Shown piece after piece: positions 24,663 through 36,639 of a stretch of DNA of 64,000 nucleotides. Position 1 is the stretch's first letter. The number at the start of each line of letters is the position of its first letter. Source of the stretch: Aphrophora alni (lineage: Eukaryota; Arthropoda; Insecta; Hemiptera; Aphrophoridae); contig OY740772.1 in assembly GCA_963513935.1 (NCBI GenBank), positions 103,001,340 through 103,065,339 on the forward strand. Reading direction: 5' to 3'. A model generated the notes under the pieces. That model was not told the origin of the DNA. It saw nothing but the letters and a program-made list of their open reading frames with translations, and made no database searches. Both the position numbers and the translations under genes were made by a program.

Positions 24663-25095
24663 CAAGCTAGTTGTAGTTGTTTACGACCCAAAAATTAGGC
24701 CTAATTTAGGTTCTAGAATCTGTAGAATCAGGCCCAAGCAGCGCCCTAAAAGCAAGCTGTAGTTGTTTACTAACGACTCAAAAACTGGGGATAGTTAAGG
24801 TTCTAGAATCTGTAGAATCAGGCCCAAGCAGCGCCCTAAAAGCAAGCTGTAGTTGTTTACTAACGACTCAAAAACTGGGGATAGTTAAGGTTCTAGAATC
24901 TGTAGAATCAGGCCCAAGCAGCGCCCTAAAAGTAAGCTGTAGTTGTTTACTAACGACTCAAAAACTGGGGATAGTTAAGGTTCTAGAATCTGTAGAATCA
25001 GGCCCAAGCAGCGCCCTAAAAGCAAGCTGTAGTTGTTTACTAGCGATTCAAAAACTGGGAATGCTTCATAGTCTGGAATCTGTGTAATCAGATCC
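24663..25095. repeat. Tandem array, 90 bp unit, about 4.8 copies
   Basis: The word tgtagaatcaggcccaagca recurs at 24,721, 24,811, 24,901 and 24,991, exactly 90 bp apart. The inner units are almost identical (for example agtaagc against agcaagc). The first and last units are diverged (attaggcctaatttagg; gggaatgcttcatag). There are no conserved short repeats with unique spacers, so it is not CRISPR-like. Confidence 0.95.
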
Positions 25096-26629
25096 GAGAA
25101 GTAACATCTCCTTCAGATGGAAATGTATTTAAGGAAAGTTCAGTCTTAAATTATAGCTCTAGCTATCTATATATATATTCTTTAGAGAACCTAAGACTTG
25201 GACAAAATAACAATGAGTTAGTTCTGAAAGTGCTGTAGAAAAATGAATTTACGTCCTCCAAGGTAGACTGAAATTATCTCATAACTGTCTAATGTCTGAA
25301 GAAAATAACACTTTCCTTGATATCAGTAACAGGCAGTCTCTGCCGTCTACGATGGCACTGGGTTTCATTGAACTTAGGTCAAAGATAGTCTAGGATTGTC
25401 TCAGAGGTAACACATTGCTGGACTATTGTGACACTTTGCTAAACACTACGAACAGATAGTCTGGCAGCGCTGAAAGCACTGAATTCCAACGAATTTAGAT
25501 TAATGATAGTTTGTGATTGTCTCAGAATTTCTTGAGAGGTCTGAACAATGTAACACTTTGCTGGGGTACCAGGAAAATGCTGGGATTAATCGAAATGATT
25601 GTTCTGGCTAATAGAGTGTAAGCTGCCAACTAACCACGATCAGCACATGTGCTCGGAAGAGCATAAGTGAAGAAATGAGTAAACTCTCACTTCTTGTCCA
25701 CTGGAAACCAACTGTAACTCATTTTCTTCCGATCAGAAGTATAATTAAGAAGGAAGGTTACAATAGAGGAACGATTATTTGGAAAAAAAGAAACTTTTGC
25801 ACAGAATTAATCTATTCACAGAGGCGTGACTGTGCAGAAAATGTAATCTGCAACAATAAACTGAAGTGCATCTAAAACTGTAAAATTTCGAGCAGGCGAG
25901 ATTTGACATCTTTAGATTTTTCACAAATGGTTTGACAATTCTTCAAGACAACCTTGTCAGGAAGATTCTAAGACTGGTGAAGTTAATGAATCTTCCGAAG
26001 GATGACCAGAGGTAAGTATCATCTAAAAAGACCTCGCCCACGACGCGCTTAAGGAATATAATGCTCAAACAGAAGTTTTTTAATTTATTTTCTGGAAGAC
26101 ACGAAACTTGCTCCAAATAAAGGTCTGTACATATTGAGAACACACAAGAAGGTACGAAATATATTTTGCTGAATGCTGCATTCCCACTTCTAATAGAACA
26201 TCTCTCTAGGAAAGCCCAGAAGGAAGATATTGTTCGCATAGGTTACAAGTTATTTTATCACAAATATTGTAAAAGAATATTATTTCATTTTATTATATTT
26301 TTGTTGAGAATATATTTCTCTTTTCTTTTCAAAGTTTAAGTGATTTTAATATATATGAGGTACTGGATTTTATATTGAGTATCCCGTAGTCATATGTGTA
26401 CGATTTTATTTTTTACTTCAATAAAGTATACATTTTATTACGTATATTTATAAATATAGTACATTTTCATATAATTAGCAGTTTTTACTTTTGAATAGCT
26501 ACAAATTTTAAAATTGTTACAAACATTTTAGTTTTATATTTTTTGGTCAATTTTTTATGAAAACTATTATTTCTCAATATTTTTCAATTTAAAACTTATT
26601 GTTCCTTTAGGCGTAAAACTTATAGTGAC

Positions 26630-26860
26630 CACAAGCCTGGCAATCCTGAGGGGTTCTAGCAAGATCTACCTATTATCATGTAGCTTTAGGTTACATCCCC
26701 CTCTTTCATCTTTCCTATCAGGTCTCTCTTGACCAATGGTTCTTTTCTGATTCTAACGGTATTACACCGTTGGATGCCTACAGGTCTTTATTTCATGGAC
26801 TTTTCTTTTTTTTTATAAGGCGATTATGACCGAAAGGTTTTCCGCTTTTTGATAAATTGT
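26630..26860 (+). repeat. R2 dispersed repeat copy
   Basis: Long copy: ggcaatcctgaggggttcta, gatctacctattatcatgta, ctctttcatctttcctat, tcaggtctctcttgaccaa, gattctaacggtatta and the tail aaggcgattatgaccgaaag. Confidence 0.85.
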
Positions 26861-29209
26861 ATATTTTTACCGATTTTGATCAAACTTATTTAATAATTTT
26901 AAATGCTGATTAGAAAATAGATTGACTTAAAATTGTAAAATTTTGATAAATTTCAATTCCCCTTACTCTAAACCTGATTTAGAATATAGTATCATTTTTA
27001 AACTATCCTTTTCTGAAATTTATGTACTAAAAATGGTATCAAACTTGTGTTAAAAATCTTGATAAAAGACAGTGTTTTCCCGTTTTTGAGGTGCTAACTA
27101 CGAACGTGTGAAATTAGTATAAGCATACACTTTTCAGAAACCACACAATACTTTTTTTTATAAATATGTAAACAAAACATTGATTCTAAAATAAATAAAT
27201 AACTTCAAGAATCAAGAGAAAAGTTAATTTAAACAAAATGTGACTAATATATATGTTCAAGAAATTTGTTTTAATTTATTTTGAAATGTACCAACACCAA
27301 ATTTCTAACTTAAAACTGTTTGTACCTTTGACACGGATGATCTGCAGGAACTCAAAATAAATGTGTTCTAGGGGATCGGTACATATTTTAATATTCTAAG
27401 TTTTGATTTCAAATCTGCTCCAATCCCTCATTTTTAATACGGATAGTTAATAATTATATAAAGGATTGTATTCCATAACTCGAAAACAGAAAATAAGAAT
27501 ATTTAATATTTGTTGACAGATAAAAAAAATGGACTGTAACTGTATCATCATATATTTTTTCCACTTTAAATAAAAATACTTTAAATTTGATATAGGCCTA
27601 TTTAACCCTTTACGTACCAGGCGTGCGATAATTTAAAGGTAGTAAATCATTCCAAACAGACAGCCAACGATAAATTAGTCAACTATATCAACATTTTTAA
27701 GCGTAAGGAGTATAAAAATAGTTACTACAACACAGAACATCATTAATTATTATTATTACGACGCAAAGTTGTTCATAGGGGTACCTAGCGGAAACACGTT
27801 AGGGGTTGTAACCATGTAAGCATCTATCATTATCCCATCTTCACCAATTCTATTTTTCGATCCGGACGTTATTAGAGTATTCAAAGGCAAGGGCAGTATT
27901 TTAAACTATTTTATCCTTTTTTTGAAAAACCTACGATACCAGAGAGGTTTTTTTGCTTTTAAAACAACAAGGAAAAATAACAATAACAATGAAACTACGG
28001 GGTAGACTAGGCAATTCGACTACATAACTCAAATGACTGACTGACTGACAAGGTGACAGTGGTTGAAAGATGTTTATGTTTTCCTGACTACGTCACTTCC
28101 AACACTTTGTTTATAAACTCAAACTTTAAAAATATATAAAAAGAAATTTATACATTTAGAAGCTTATAATTTTACAAATTGGTACAAAAATATATTTTTA
28201 AAATGAGAAGGTTAGGATTATTTTTGTAAAACCCATGAAAACTTTCAAATTGACCACAATAATAAAGTAGTTAATTTCAAAATTTAAAACATAAAAACAC
28301 TATTGTGAATACGTTTTTGTTGTCGAATAACACTCAAGGACAAGTTTCTTTGAGATATACACCAGTTTTATTATTTAAAATATTATCCCTTCTATATTTT
28401 ATATAACTGCAAATAAGAAACAATATATTTCTCAAAATTTACAACATACATAGAGTGAGGGGGGAAACAGTTATGGTTTTATTACACGTAAATTACCCCA
28501 TCATTTAATTGGCGGAAATTCTTTTTATTTGACGCTCAATGTTGATTGAAGCATCCCTGAGGTAATAAAGAGGCAGCGTGTAATAGCAATGGTGTTTCAG
28601 TTGAGGTAGGAAGAGAAGCGGCGAAACAATTAGTTGTGTCAGACTATATAACGTGGACAGTTTTTCTATTTAATGTACCTGTCAATGTATGTATCAATAC
28701 GTGTAAGTACTTCACTCTAGGCTAATGTTGTAATGAAGATAAATAGAGACTTAATGATACGTTGAAGATCAGTTACTCTACCTTTTTGTAGATTTTCACA
28801 ATAAAAGTCCGCCTAATTATGAAGGCCGAGAGGGGGCAATTTAAATATTTACTCATCTTGTAAAAACTCATTTTAAAGTTGAATTGTGTAGTAGTAGCGT
28901 TTTTGTGTTTTTTTATTATCCTGATGATGGAGCTTTTCTCGAAACTGCAGTAAGTATGAATGAAGAAAGGCAATTTATCTTCTGATTAAGTGGATTAGTA
29001 GACGTATTATCTAAGAAATTAATTTTAGAAGTCTTATCAAAACAAGAAAAATGGAAGATATAAAATGACTCTACGATGGTTCTTTCTTAAACGGTGGTGG
29101 CTCAAAGTTTAAAGAGTTGTTTCATGATTTTTTTATAAATTTAAATGGGTTATCTAGCAATAATTGTTTTAATTATTAGAAGCACACCCTTAGGGGCTCT
29201 CTTTAGTTA

Positions 29210-29455
29210 GTATAGATTTGGCAATCCCGAGGGACTCTAGCTCGATGTACACCTTTTGTAATGTAGTTTTGAGTGAGATAACTCTCTTTCACGTTTCCTA
29301 TCAGATCTTTATTGGACAACTCTTGTTCTTTTCAGAAACTAGCGTGGCTAATAGAGTATTCGAGGGTTAGGGGATCTCTTCACTTTAGTGCTTCATATTC
29401 ATTCTTTTACAAGGCGATGATGACCGAAAGGTTTTTCACCTTTAAATAACAAAAA
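29210..29455 (+). repeat. R2 dispersed repeat copy
   Basis: Long copy: ggcaatcccgagggactcta, gctcgatgtacacctttt, ctctctttcacgtttcctat, cagatctttattggacaa, taatagagtattcgagg and the tail aaggcgatgatgaccgaaag, followed by ttcaccttt, which can pair back to form a terminal hairpin. Confidence 0.85.
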
Positions 29456-30941
29456 CAAACTGTTTTAGTTGCTTTTTACATGTTCGTGCAGGGAATTTTG
29501 TGTTTGATTTATTATTCCTATTTTATTTTAATATATATTAACTTTGTTTTATAATTGAAGTTTCATTTATGTATATTTTTATTGTATAGTTGTATGGAGT
29601 TAAGTGCTAGAGAGAACTAGAAGGCTGCTTAAATAAAGGCATTTTTCTTCTTCTTTTTTTTACAGTTATTACTCATTTGAATTACGTTTGTGAAAAAACC
29701 AGAATTTCTGAATAATTTCAATTATTTGTTCTTAAATTATATCTATTTTGTCGTGCTCTGTCTTTATTAATAAAATTGCGTTTAGTTTAATATTTTTTAC
29801 TTATTTTATTGATTTTAAAAACATGCTATATAACATTTCTGAATAAACTCGTCACCTCACAAATCTGTTTATATATCTATTACGTTGTACAATTTTATTG
29901 ATATAAACAAGTGGCACTTATTTGTATATATTTTACAATAATTGAGTTGGTAAAAAATTGGAAATTCTGATTATAATAACTATGATTATTTGTTAAAATA
30001 GAAATAAAAAACTATTTCATATTTCGTCTTTTACGTTTTAAAAAGAACAATAAAAACAAGGATGATTGTTTATGCTTAGACAATGTGATTTAACGGTAAA
30101 AGAAAGTTTCAGCTTAAGAGAAAATTCTCTGCCAACTAGTCTAAATAATAGACACGTTGTTGTCGAAAGCAGGAGTTTTAAACAAAATTAAGTAATTCCT
30201 CGCAAATTATTCAAGCAAAACCGTCAACCAAGCGTAAAATTCCAACATCGTAGTACGTGGATTAGGTAAATTGGTTACTCTCATACTGATTACAAATAGG
30301 ATTACTTTGGCTTAAACACGACACGCGACCACAACAGCGACGCGTTACACTACAAAAAAGGATTTGTTAATTTTTTATCACAATCGTGTTAGCTACTTCA
30401 CTGTTCAAAGTATATTGGTATTATAATATTTGTAACGACATTTGAGATAAATTCAAGTAGAACATAAAACAAGAGAGTATTTTGTACGTGGGAGGGGAGG
30501 GGGTAATACAAACAAAAAACGTATTGGGAACTTCCTCACTTGGAAGTTTATTACATTGAATAAATTTTTCGTGAACTCAATATTCCTACTTCCTATCACG
30601 CGATGTGAAATGCATCGATACTGATAGATTAATCGAACTGTACACTTGAACAAAACGCAATTCACATGAGAATTGCGATTCTGACTTAGCATTCATTAGG
30701 ATTAGTGGTAAATATTATTCTGTAATCATTGATGTACATACATTTAGAAATATTGACTGGTTTATCTGGGAAAATGAATCTTAACCCCCAACATTAGTGG
30801 ATGAGGTGGCTGGTGATCAAACTACTGTTTATATTTTACTCTTATTCGCATTGATGCGTATACAAGAATTAAATCAAAGATACGTCAAGTATAATACAAA
30901 GTTATGGGGAACAAAATAGTGTATATTTGTAATGTAAAAAA

Positions 30942-31135
30942 TAATTAATTATATTGATTTTTTAATTATTTGATTTTTCCGCTTATACGTTTTTACTAGC
31001 AAGTATTGAAAATACAATAATATTTCAAGTCAAAAATATACGACCTAGACTGGGAATTGAACGCGCGTAAAGGTCCTGGGTTCGATTCCCAGTCTAGGTC
31101 GTATATTTTTCACTTGAAATATTATTGTATTAATT
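30942..31135. mobile_element. Head-to-head truncated tRNA-derived SINE copies forming a hairpin
   Basis: 30,942-31,064 is a minus-oriented SINE body ending in T-arm sequence (cgacctagactgggaatt). 31,066-31,135 is a plus-oriented piece (aggtcctgggttcgattccc, then tctaggtcgtatattttt). The inverted arms 31,010-31,061 and 31,078-31,131 match for about 50 bp. Both correspond to the more complete SINE at 46,315-46,490. Confidence 0.85.
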
Positions 31136-31224
31136 ATATATTTTTGTATCCCAAAAAAAACTCAAAATGTGTTTTTTCGATCGCTAGTTAAGCATATTTA
31201 CATCGTTATATTTAATACTCCGTA

Positions 31225-31570
31225 GCCCGCACGAGAAAGCTAAGTACCAAGGCATGAATCTAAATGTGAAGTTGAGACAGAAACATCACATCAAAAAAAA
31301 GGAAAGAGCAAGATGCAAAACGTAAGACAATGTATTGGGCTAAATTAGTACCAAGTCGCAACTGTCACTCAAATCAATCTGAACATATATGGACCGAGGC
31401 AAACGAACAAGACATATTTCAACATAAAATATTTCATAATATTGTGGATGGACCTCGGTATCTTCAGAATCCTTAATTGTACAGTGATCTCAAGACTGAG
31501 ATAGTTAAACGAAAAAGTCAGAAATTTGCTCCTAAGATCACAAAAACACTTCATAACCATGTAAAACGTT
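31225..31570 (+). pseudogene. Fossil fragment of Jockey ORF2, C-terminal part
   Basis: Translations in + frames match the C-terminal third of the element at 1-2,513. AKYQGMNLNVKLRQKHHI (about 31,238) aligns with AKYLGMTLDARLNWKPHV. FQHKIFHNIVDGPRYLQNP, then LYSDLKTEIV (about 31,410-31,505), aligns with FQNRVLRSIVDAPWYVRN, then LHRDLKMDMV. TLHNHV matches RLQNHV. In-frame stops and frame changes are present and the RT core is missing. An old, 5'-truncated relative of the young copy. Confidence 0.85.
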
Positions 31571-31689
31571 GAAATACTCTAGGTACTCAATAGACGTGAC
31601 AAGGGAACCTTCAGATCTTGGTAACTAGAGACAAGTAAAACTGTTTTAAAAGCAAATTACAAGTTGAAGAGTGGCATTATTATACTTTT

Positions 31690-31930
31690 TCGAGCCCGCC
31701 ACACAATATAATAAAAGTAGATCCTCTAATATAACGCCCAAATGTTGGTTCCTTGGGCGCTGTAGGTAATGTTAGATTGTATTGGTAGACCAAAGGGGTT
31801 TGTTTAAAACAGTTGTTAACTAAACCTCGTAATTGTGTATATCCCTACAGTCTTGAAGTCGGGCCTCATAGATGTGTATGTATTGAAAAGTCCCCACTCG
31901 CTACTCTCGTGTCGGTGTCCCGGTCCTGCA
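31690..31930 (-). repeat. R1 dispersed repeat, copy g
   Basis: Reverse orientation: aatgttggttccttgggc, gtaatgttagattgtattgg, tagaccaaaggggttt, gtttaaaacagttgttaact, and onward to cgggcctcatagatgtgta and gtgtcccgg, as in copy h. Confidence 0.8.
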
Positions 31931-33314
31931 GGATCATATTTTCTTAGGTCAGGGTGGAGATGTGGGGTTGATACCATTATAGCCAGAATTAAAATATAAT
32001 TTAGTGTGTTACAAGCTGAATAACACACGAGATAGTGCAAACAATTGTTTACGTACAGAGGACATGTCAAAAATCAATTTTTCGGATTCATAAAGCCATG
32101 AAATATCAATGAGGACGAATTTTATTGGATATACAACGTAAGTGAAATGTGAAGTTAAACAACTAAAACAAGAAAGAAAATAACTCAATCCTGTGTTATT
32201 TAAATACATTCAGATGCAAAGAGTGGGACACTTAATTTTATTTCAATATTTTCTATGTCCTTTACCTGAAAACACTCAAAATACTATTACTAATCAAAAT
32301 AACACCAAACGAAAAATTAATAGGAACTACCCATTTGTATTGTCGAATGTTGATAGTTTGTGAAAAACGATAGAGGTATACAATATCGACAATATGGGTA
32401 TTCAGTAGCAATGACGTGGTAGGAATTTAGAAGGAAAGTTCGACCCGGGGGGGGGGGAACAACGAACAAAGTAGAGTGATGTCGGAATCAGGCGATAGAC
32501 CACCCTGAGGTTTATCTAAGGCCACACTACGATAAGGCCGCAATAAAGGTACACTGTGAAAATAGGCCTACTAGACATTCGGAATGAAATTAACAAATCC
32601 GTCAATGAATTCAATTGAGAGTTCTTTAACAAAAAAAAATGTTTCTCGTGCACTATATTACAACTATAATGGCAAAACATTGAATATGTTTAGTGACCTA
32701 CTTTTATTGCACCACAGTGTATATATGTCTATATTATTTTAGAATTAATAAATGGAAGTAAAAACAAAAAATTGAGATATTTTAAAAAATTCTAAGATTG
32801 AAGAGTAAGATTGGCATCCCATAAAATAAATTCAATATAAAAACTTGAAGATGAGCTAGAGAGGGAAGTGTATTTGTCACTAATTCAATGTCAAGAAATA
32901 TTCTGAGTGAATATATCGAGGTAGAAGAAATAATGAAAGCATCGAAACTGAGACTTCTGTATCGAAGTAAAAATAAAAGCAAATATAAGAAGAAAAATAA
33001 ACAATTTCACTCATATTCCAGAAAAGCTTTAGGGCAGAGAAAATATTTACTGAAACTCTCTTCATTTCTAAGGCAAGTGTAGAAAGTACATAGTCTATGA
33101 TTGTCGAGATTGATGTTGTAGGCTGCATGAAGACGACTGCATAACTATATTTTTCATATGTATTTTAGCTAAAATAAAACACCCAAAAACATTTGTTCTA
33201 AATATTAAAATTTTAAATTAGAACTCGAACTTTAAAATTTACTATCGTTAGTTATTTTTTCCTGTAAATCTATTTCAAAACATTTTATATACATCTTTAC
33301 TATCACCCAAAAAT

Positions 33315-33715
33315 TATAGGCGGAATCATGGTATTTACCCAGCCCATCAAAGAATGTAATAAAAGCAGATCATCTAAATGAAATATCCAAAAGTTAGTTT
33401 CTTGGGCCTTGTAATATATCTAAATTGTAATGTTAGATCAAGTTATATTATACAGTACGGTAAATATGTTTAAAATAGTTGATACACAGGTTTACTCTAC
33501 CACGTAATTGTTCATATCACTACTTTCTTGGTGTGTAACCTAACGGGCCTTGTAGATGTGTATATATTAATAAGTCACTATTGATCGTAAGAACCAGCGT
33601 CCCGACGATGTTGGGTCAACACTGTAATTTTTTAATCCCGTGCAGGATTTCCATCCGGTACTTATTTCACAAAAGGCGAAAGCTTTAACCACTGGACCAT
33701 ACGGAGCCACTTGTA
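33315..33715 (-). mobile_element. R1 repeat copy h with a tRNA-like head: probable SINE
   Basis: Read on the minus strand, the head near 33,715-33,685 is ggctccgtatggtccagtgg followed by ttaaagc. It resembles the start of a tRNA (A-box-like TGGTCCAGTGG). A degenerate B-box-like ccggatggaaatcctgcacg lies about 50 bases on. The R1 body follows: tctacaaggcccgtta, ccaagaaagtagtgatatg, ttttaaacatatttaccgt, aggcccaagaaactaactt and gggtaaataccatgatt. Head and body in one unit suggest that R1 is a tRNA-derived SINE family; other copies mostly lack the head. Confidence 0.65.
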
Positions 33716-34111
33716 AATGTGTTTGAAGGACGAAAATCAGCCTGAATGTCTGTCAGAGTTAGGACAGGACATTAACATGGCTGCAATACCTCACATAAAT
33801 AGAAAATTGCTAAAATTAAAAAAAATAAATAAACCGATACAATAAATCTTGGTTATCCCTTCTTTAACAAAACATTATTGGTACAAAAACACTGCACAAC
33901 CTTTCTCGCTCACTCATCAACAAAACCAAATAACTACGAACCCAAACGATTCACCAAAATGTCAGTTTGGGTGGTTCTCAATCTAAAAGTGAAAGATATA
34001 CGTGAACGCAATCCTTACAAAAAAAAAATGATAAACACGTCCTCAGCGTTTAAATAAAATCGAGCATTTAATGACTGTGATCAAGGTTTATTTTAGTCGT
34101 CACCTATAATA

Positions 34112-34115
<4 letters not shown>

Positions 34116-34169
<54 letters not shown>
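34116..34169. repeat. (AT)n microsatellite
   Basis: Uninterrupted AT dinucleotides for about 54 bp. Confidence 0.97.
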
Positions 34170-34170
<1 letters not shown>

Positions 34171-34747
34171 TTCGATTATGCTGCACACCGGTTTGGGTAA
34201 TAACTTTTACATTTGATTAAAATCTACCTTTTAATGACGACAGACAATTTTTTTCTTTTTCTTTTTATAATTATTTCTGAACCGTAATATTTATATATTT
34301 TCGATTTTTCACACGGATTTGAGCCATACATCTTACTTTTCACTGTAATTTAAACGTAATTGGTTGAGTCAATTTTGACAAATTACGACTTTTATAACAT
34401 CCCAATAATCGATTTTTTTCTTTTCCCTAATAACTCAAGAACGATATTTTTTTTTAGAGATGATACAATTTTATCAAACTCCTGACCATATTTCTAGTGG
34501 GAAGGATGACTAAAATTAGCCCACGTACACAATTTCATTTAAACCGGTCCAAGTTTTTGAGTCGTGGAACACTGGACACACGACAAACACACAGGCAGAC
34601 GGACAGACATAATTCCCAAAATCCTTTTATTGAACTGAGGATGGAAAAAAAAGGATCGATTTTTGACCCATCAAATAACTTTTCTATGAAAAGGCTAATG
34701 TGAAAAATCAATATAATCAATTTCTAAATTTATCGTAAAAATTGAAA
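34170..34747. repeat. R3 dispersed AT-rich repeat copy
   Basis: It shares an order of words with 45,010-45,340 and 53,030-53,340: an ggtttgg/ttgggtaa block, an aattatcgg/aattgg block, a gaccaat/gacaaatt block, and the end gacagacataattcccaaaa. The direct word acagacataattcccaaaa also occurs in related form at 53,320-53,335. No protein is supported. Confidence 0.55.
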
Positions 34748-34994
34748 CAAATCAAATTGAACTAGAGTGGTGTAAGACAGTACAAATTGTATTGACCTTG
34801 TACCCTATATTGAATTCTACATGTACGACAAGATATTTCTTTCCGCTCTAATTCAATCTTCAGGAATATTGCCGCTGTACACATATCGAGATGACAGAAG
34901 TAATACGAGGCTTCTATATCTGAGAAATATAAAACAATAATGAATTCGTGCCAGGGTCTAGGCTTCAGGCAACGAAAATATAATTGGCTTAGTT
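34748..34994. repeat. 247 bp duplicate, copy 1
   Basis: Matches 50,785-51,031 without indels and with about 8 differences by eye (roughly 97% identity). The flanks on both sides are unrelated. No inverted ends or clear target duplication are seen. The 92-codon minus frame here (34,762-35,040) is not kept at similar length in the other copy, so I do not call it coding. Confidence 0.93.
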
Positions 34995-36639
34995 CAATGG
35001 GATACATGTCACAATTTGTATTACAGGTATATAAAACCAAGCTTTGTAAGTTGGAAAGGTCGTATTAATTTTATTCTTATTGATGTTTTTGTTTATTTAT
35101 TTTTGAAAGTTCAATCTGCTCTGATCAAATGTTTATTTAGTGTAAAATACAATTGTGCATTCAGAACTAAATTATCGTGTTGAGGCAGTAATAATTATTA
35201 TAAGTAATAAAAATATTGCGTGAGCATGAAACCTTACAATCACTTATTCAATTCGGCGTGTTAAAAAGATATATTTTAATGTTTAAAATACAGTCCAGAC
35301 GAGTGTACCGTGCGCACTTATCGTACCGTCATCGGCTTATGAAAAAATGAAGAATACACGATCAAAAAATACCCTAGTCCTCGAATAGCATCAGTGTCAG
35401 AACAAGAATTGGTCAAGAAAGAAAAGGATATAACCCAAACTACATGAAAAAATGTGTAGATTCAGCTAGGCTCCTTCAGGATTGTCATAATTGTACTGAC
35501 AATTAATTGATAAAATTACAATCGATTGTACTTACAGATGATGGGAGATAAAATTTGCATGCCTGCATATTTTGGTTATAACTAGTGACATTTAAATATT
35601 GTTATACAAATACTACTATGTCCGCTAGTCTGCTTCGGGCGGAAAACGGGCTTTGTGTGCATAACAACTCAAAGTAGCGTACTTTTTATGTACTTTCAAG
35701 TTATGTGATGGCCAAAAAAATTACATAGATTTTTTTCCTGATTATCCGTTTCGAGATGCCCTAAATCCAAAAATATGTTTTTAAAATGATACCTGTCAAT
35801 TATTGTTTGTTGTAAACGCAATGCTCTACAAATGCCTGGACCGATTTTAAACAACTTTGGAATGTATCCATATCTTAGGCATACCTTGGTACTTTTTTCA
35901 AAATTATAAATTTATAGGTATCAATATTAATCAAAATTTGTATGTGTGTGTATATTATGAACTCATCTCGGAATCTCAAAATTTCAGGGTAGATGCTATA
36001 CGAAAGAAGCACGAGTTTATGATTTTCTCAAAATCTGTTTAAACGATTTTGATCAAATTTTACCTCCCAAGCTACTGCTCAAATGCGTGCACATGTTTAA
36101 ATTTGAGATGTTAGCACATTATGAACTTAACTCAATATGTGTTTTAAAAATTCAAAATTTAGGGGAACCTGAGTCGGTAAAATTATTTTTAAAGAGACAT
36201 TTTTGGAGAGGTAGTTATGATTAAACTAATTTGGATCATTACTTTTCATATTTGATTAAAATTTGAATTTAACCAGGGAACCCAATATTTATACAATAAG
36301 TCCTTCCTAATGGACGATTTTGTTGTTCTTTACTGATTACTTCTGAACTGCGGTTTTTGGTATATAACGCGAACAAAATATTTCCTTCGGGTCTTTAGAG
36401 GTACATTTAATAGAAAAAGAAAAAATTTAATAGGTACCTATATCAAAATATTTACAACTGATTTTAATTGTTAGTTTTAAAATAGCTTTAATTTTGAATT
36501 ATCCAGAAAAAACCGTTGGAGATAAAATATGCCTACACATGAAATTTGATCAATATTGGTTCACTCGTTTGATCTGTACACTTGAACAGACGGACATGGT
36601 TCCGAGCAGAAGACTTGAACTCGGATATGTACGGAAAAA
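34995..36639. other. AT-rich noncoding stretch, parts paralogous to 41,440-41,600
   Basis: The segment 35,108-35,172 (caatctgctctgatcaaa..cagaactaaatta) matches 41,453-41,515. An R2 copy on minus lies at 35,375-35,500. No gene. Confidence 0.55.
35375..35500 (-). repeat. R2 dispersed repeat copy
   Basis: Reverse orientation: ccctagtcctcgaatagc, gaacaagaattggtcaaga, tataacccaaactacatg, tgtagattcagctaggctcc and ttcaggattg. Confidence 0.8.

Larger units (their letters stand above)
25096..30940. other. Long AT-rich stretch with R2 copies and no gene
   Basis: A loose duplication of about 120 bp lies at 25,350-25,440 and 25,475-25,565 (shared gattgtctcag and aacactttgct). R2 copies are at 26,630-26,860 and 29,210-29,455, with a partial one near 27,870-27,975 (ttagagtattcaaagg). 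Frames of 65-100 codons at 25,675, 25,943, 28,773 and 30,453 lack ATG-anchored domain structure or family motifs. Confidence 0.55.
31571..34115. other. Noncoding stretch with two R1 copies
   Basis: R1 copies g and h (minus) account for about 31,690-31,930 and 33,315-33,715. The remainder is AT-rich with a G run at 32,447-32,457. The frames at 31,816-32,209 and 32,782-33,128 have no signatures. Confidence 0.55.

Noticed and set aside
24663..25095. CRISPR-like array
   Set aside because: The whole 90 bp unit repeats with no unique spacers, and the setting is eukaryotic.
25943..26239. 98-codon minus frame as a host gene
   Set aside because: No conserved motif and no splice or promoter context that I could support; length is compatible with chance.
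29400..29455. R2 hairpin tail as a Helitron 3' end
   Set aside because: No CTRR terminus follows the hairpin and no TC start is evident at the other end.
34762..35040. 92-codon minus frame in the 247 bp duplicate
   Set aside because: It runs past the duplicate's end and no frame of similar length exists in the second copy.
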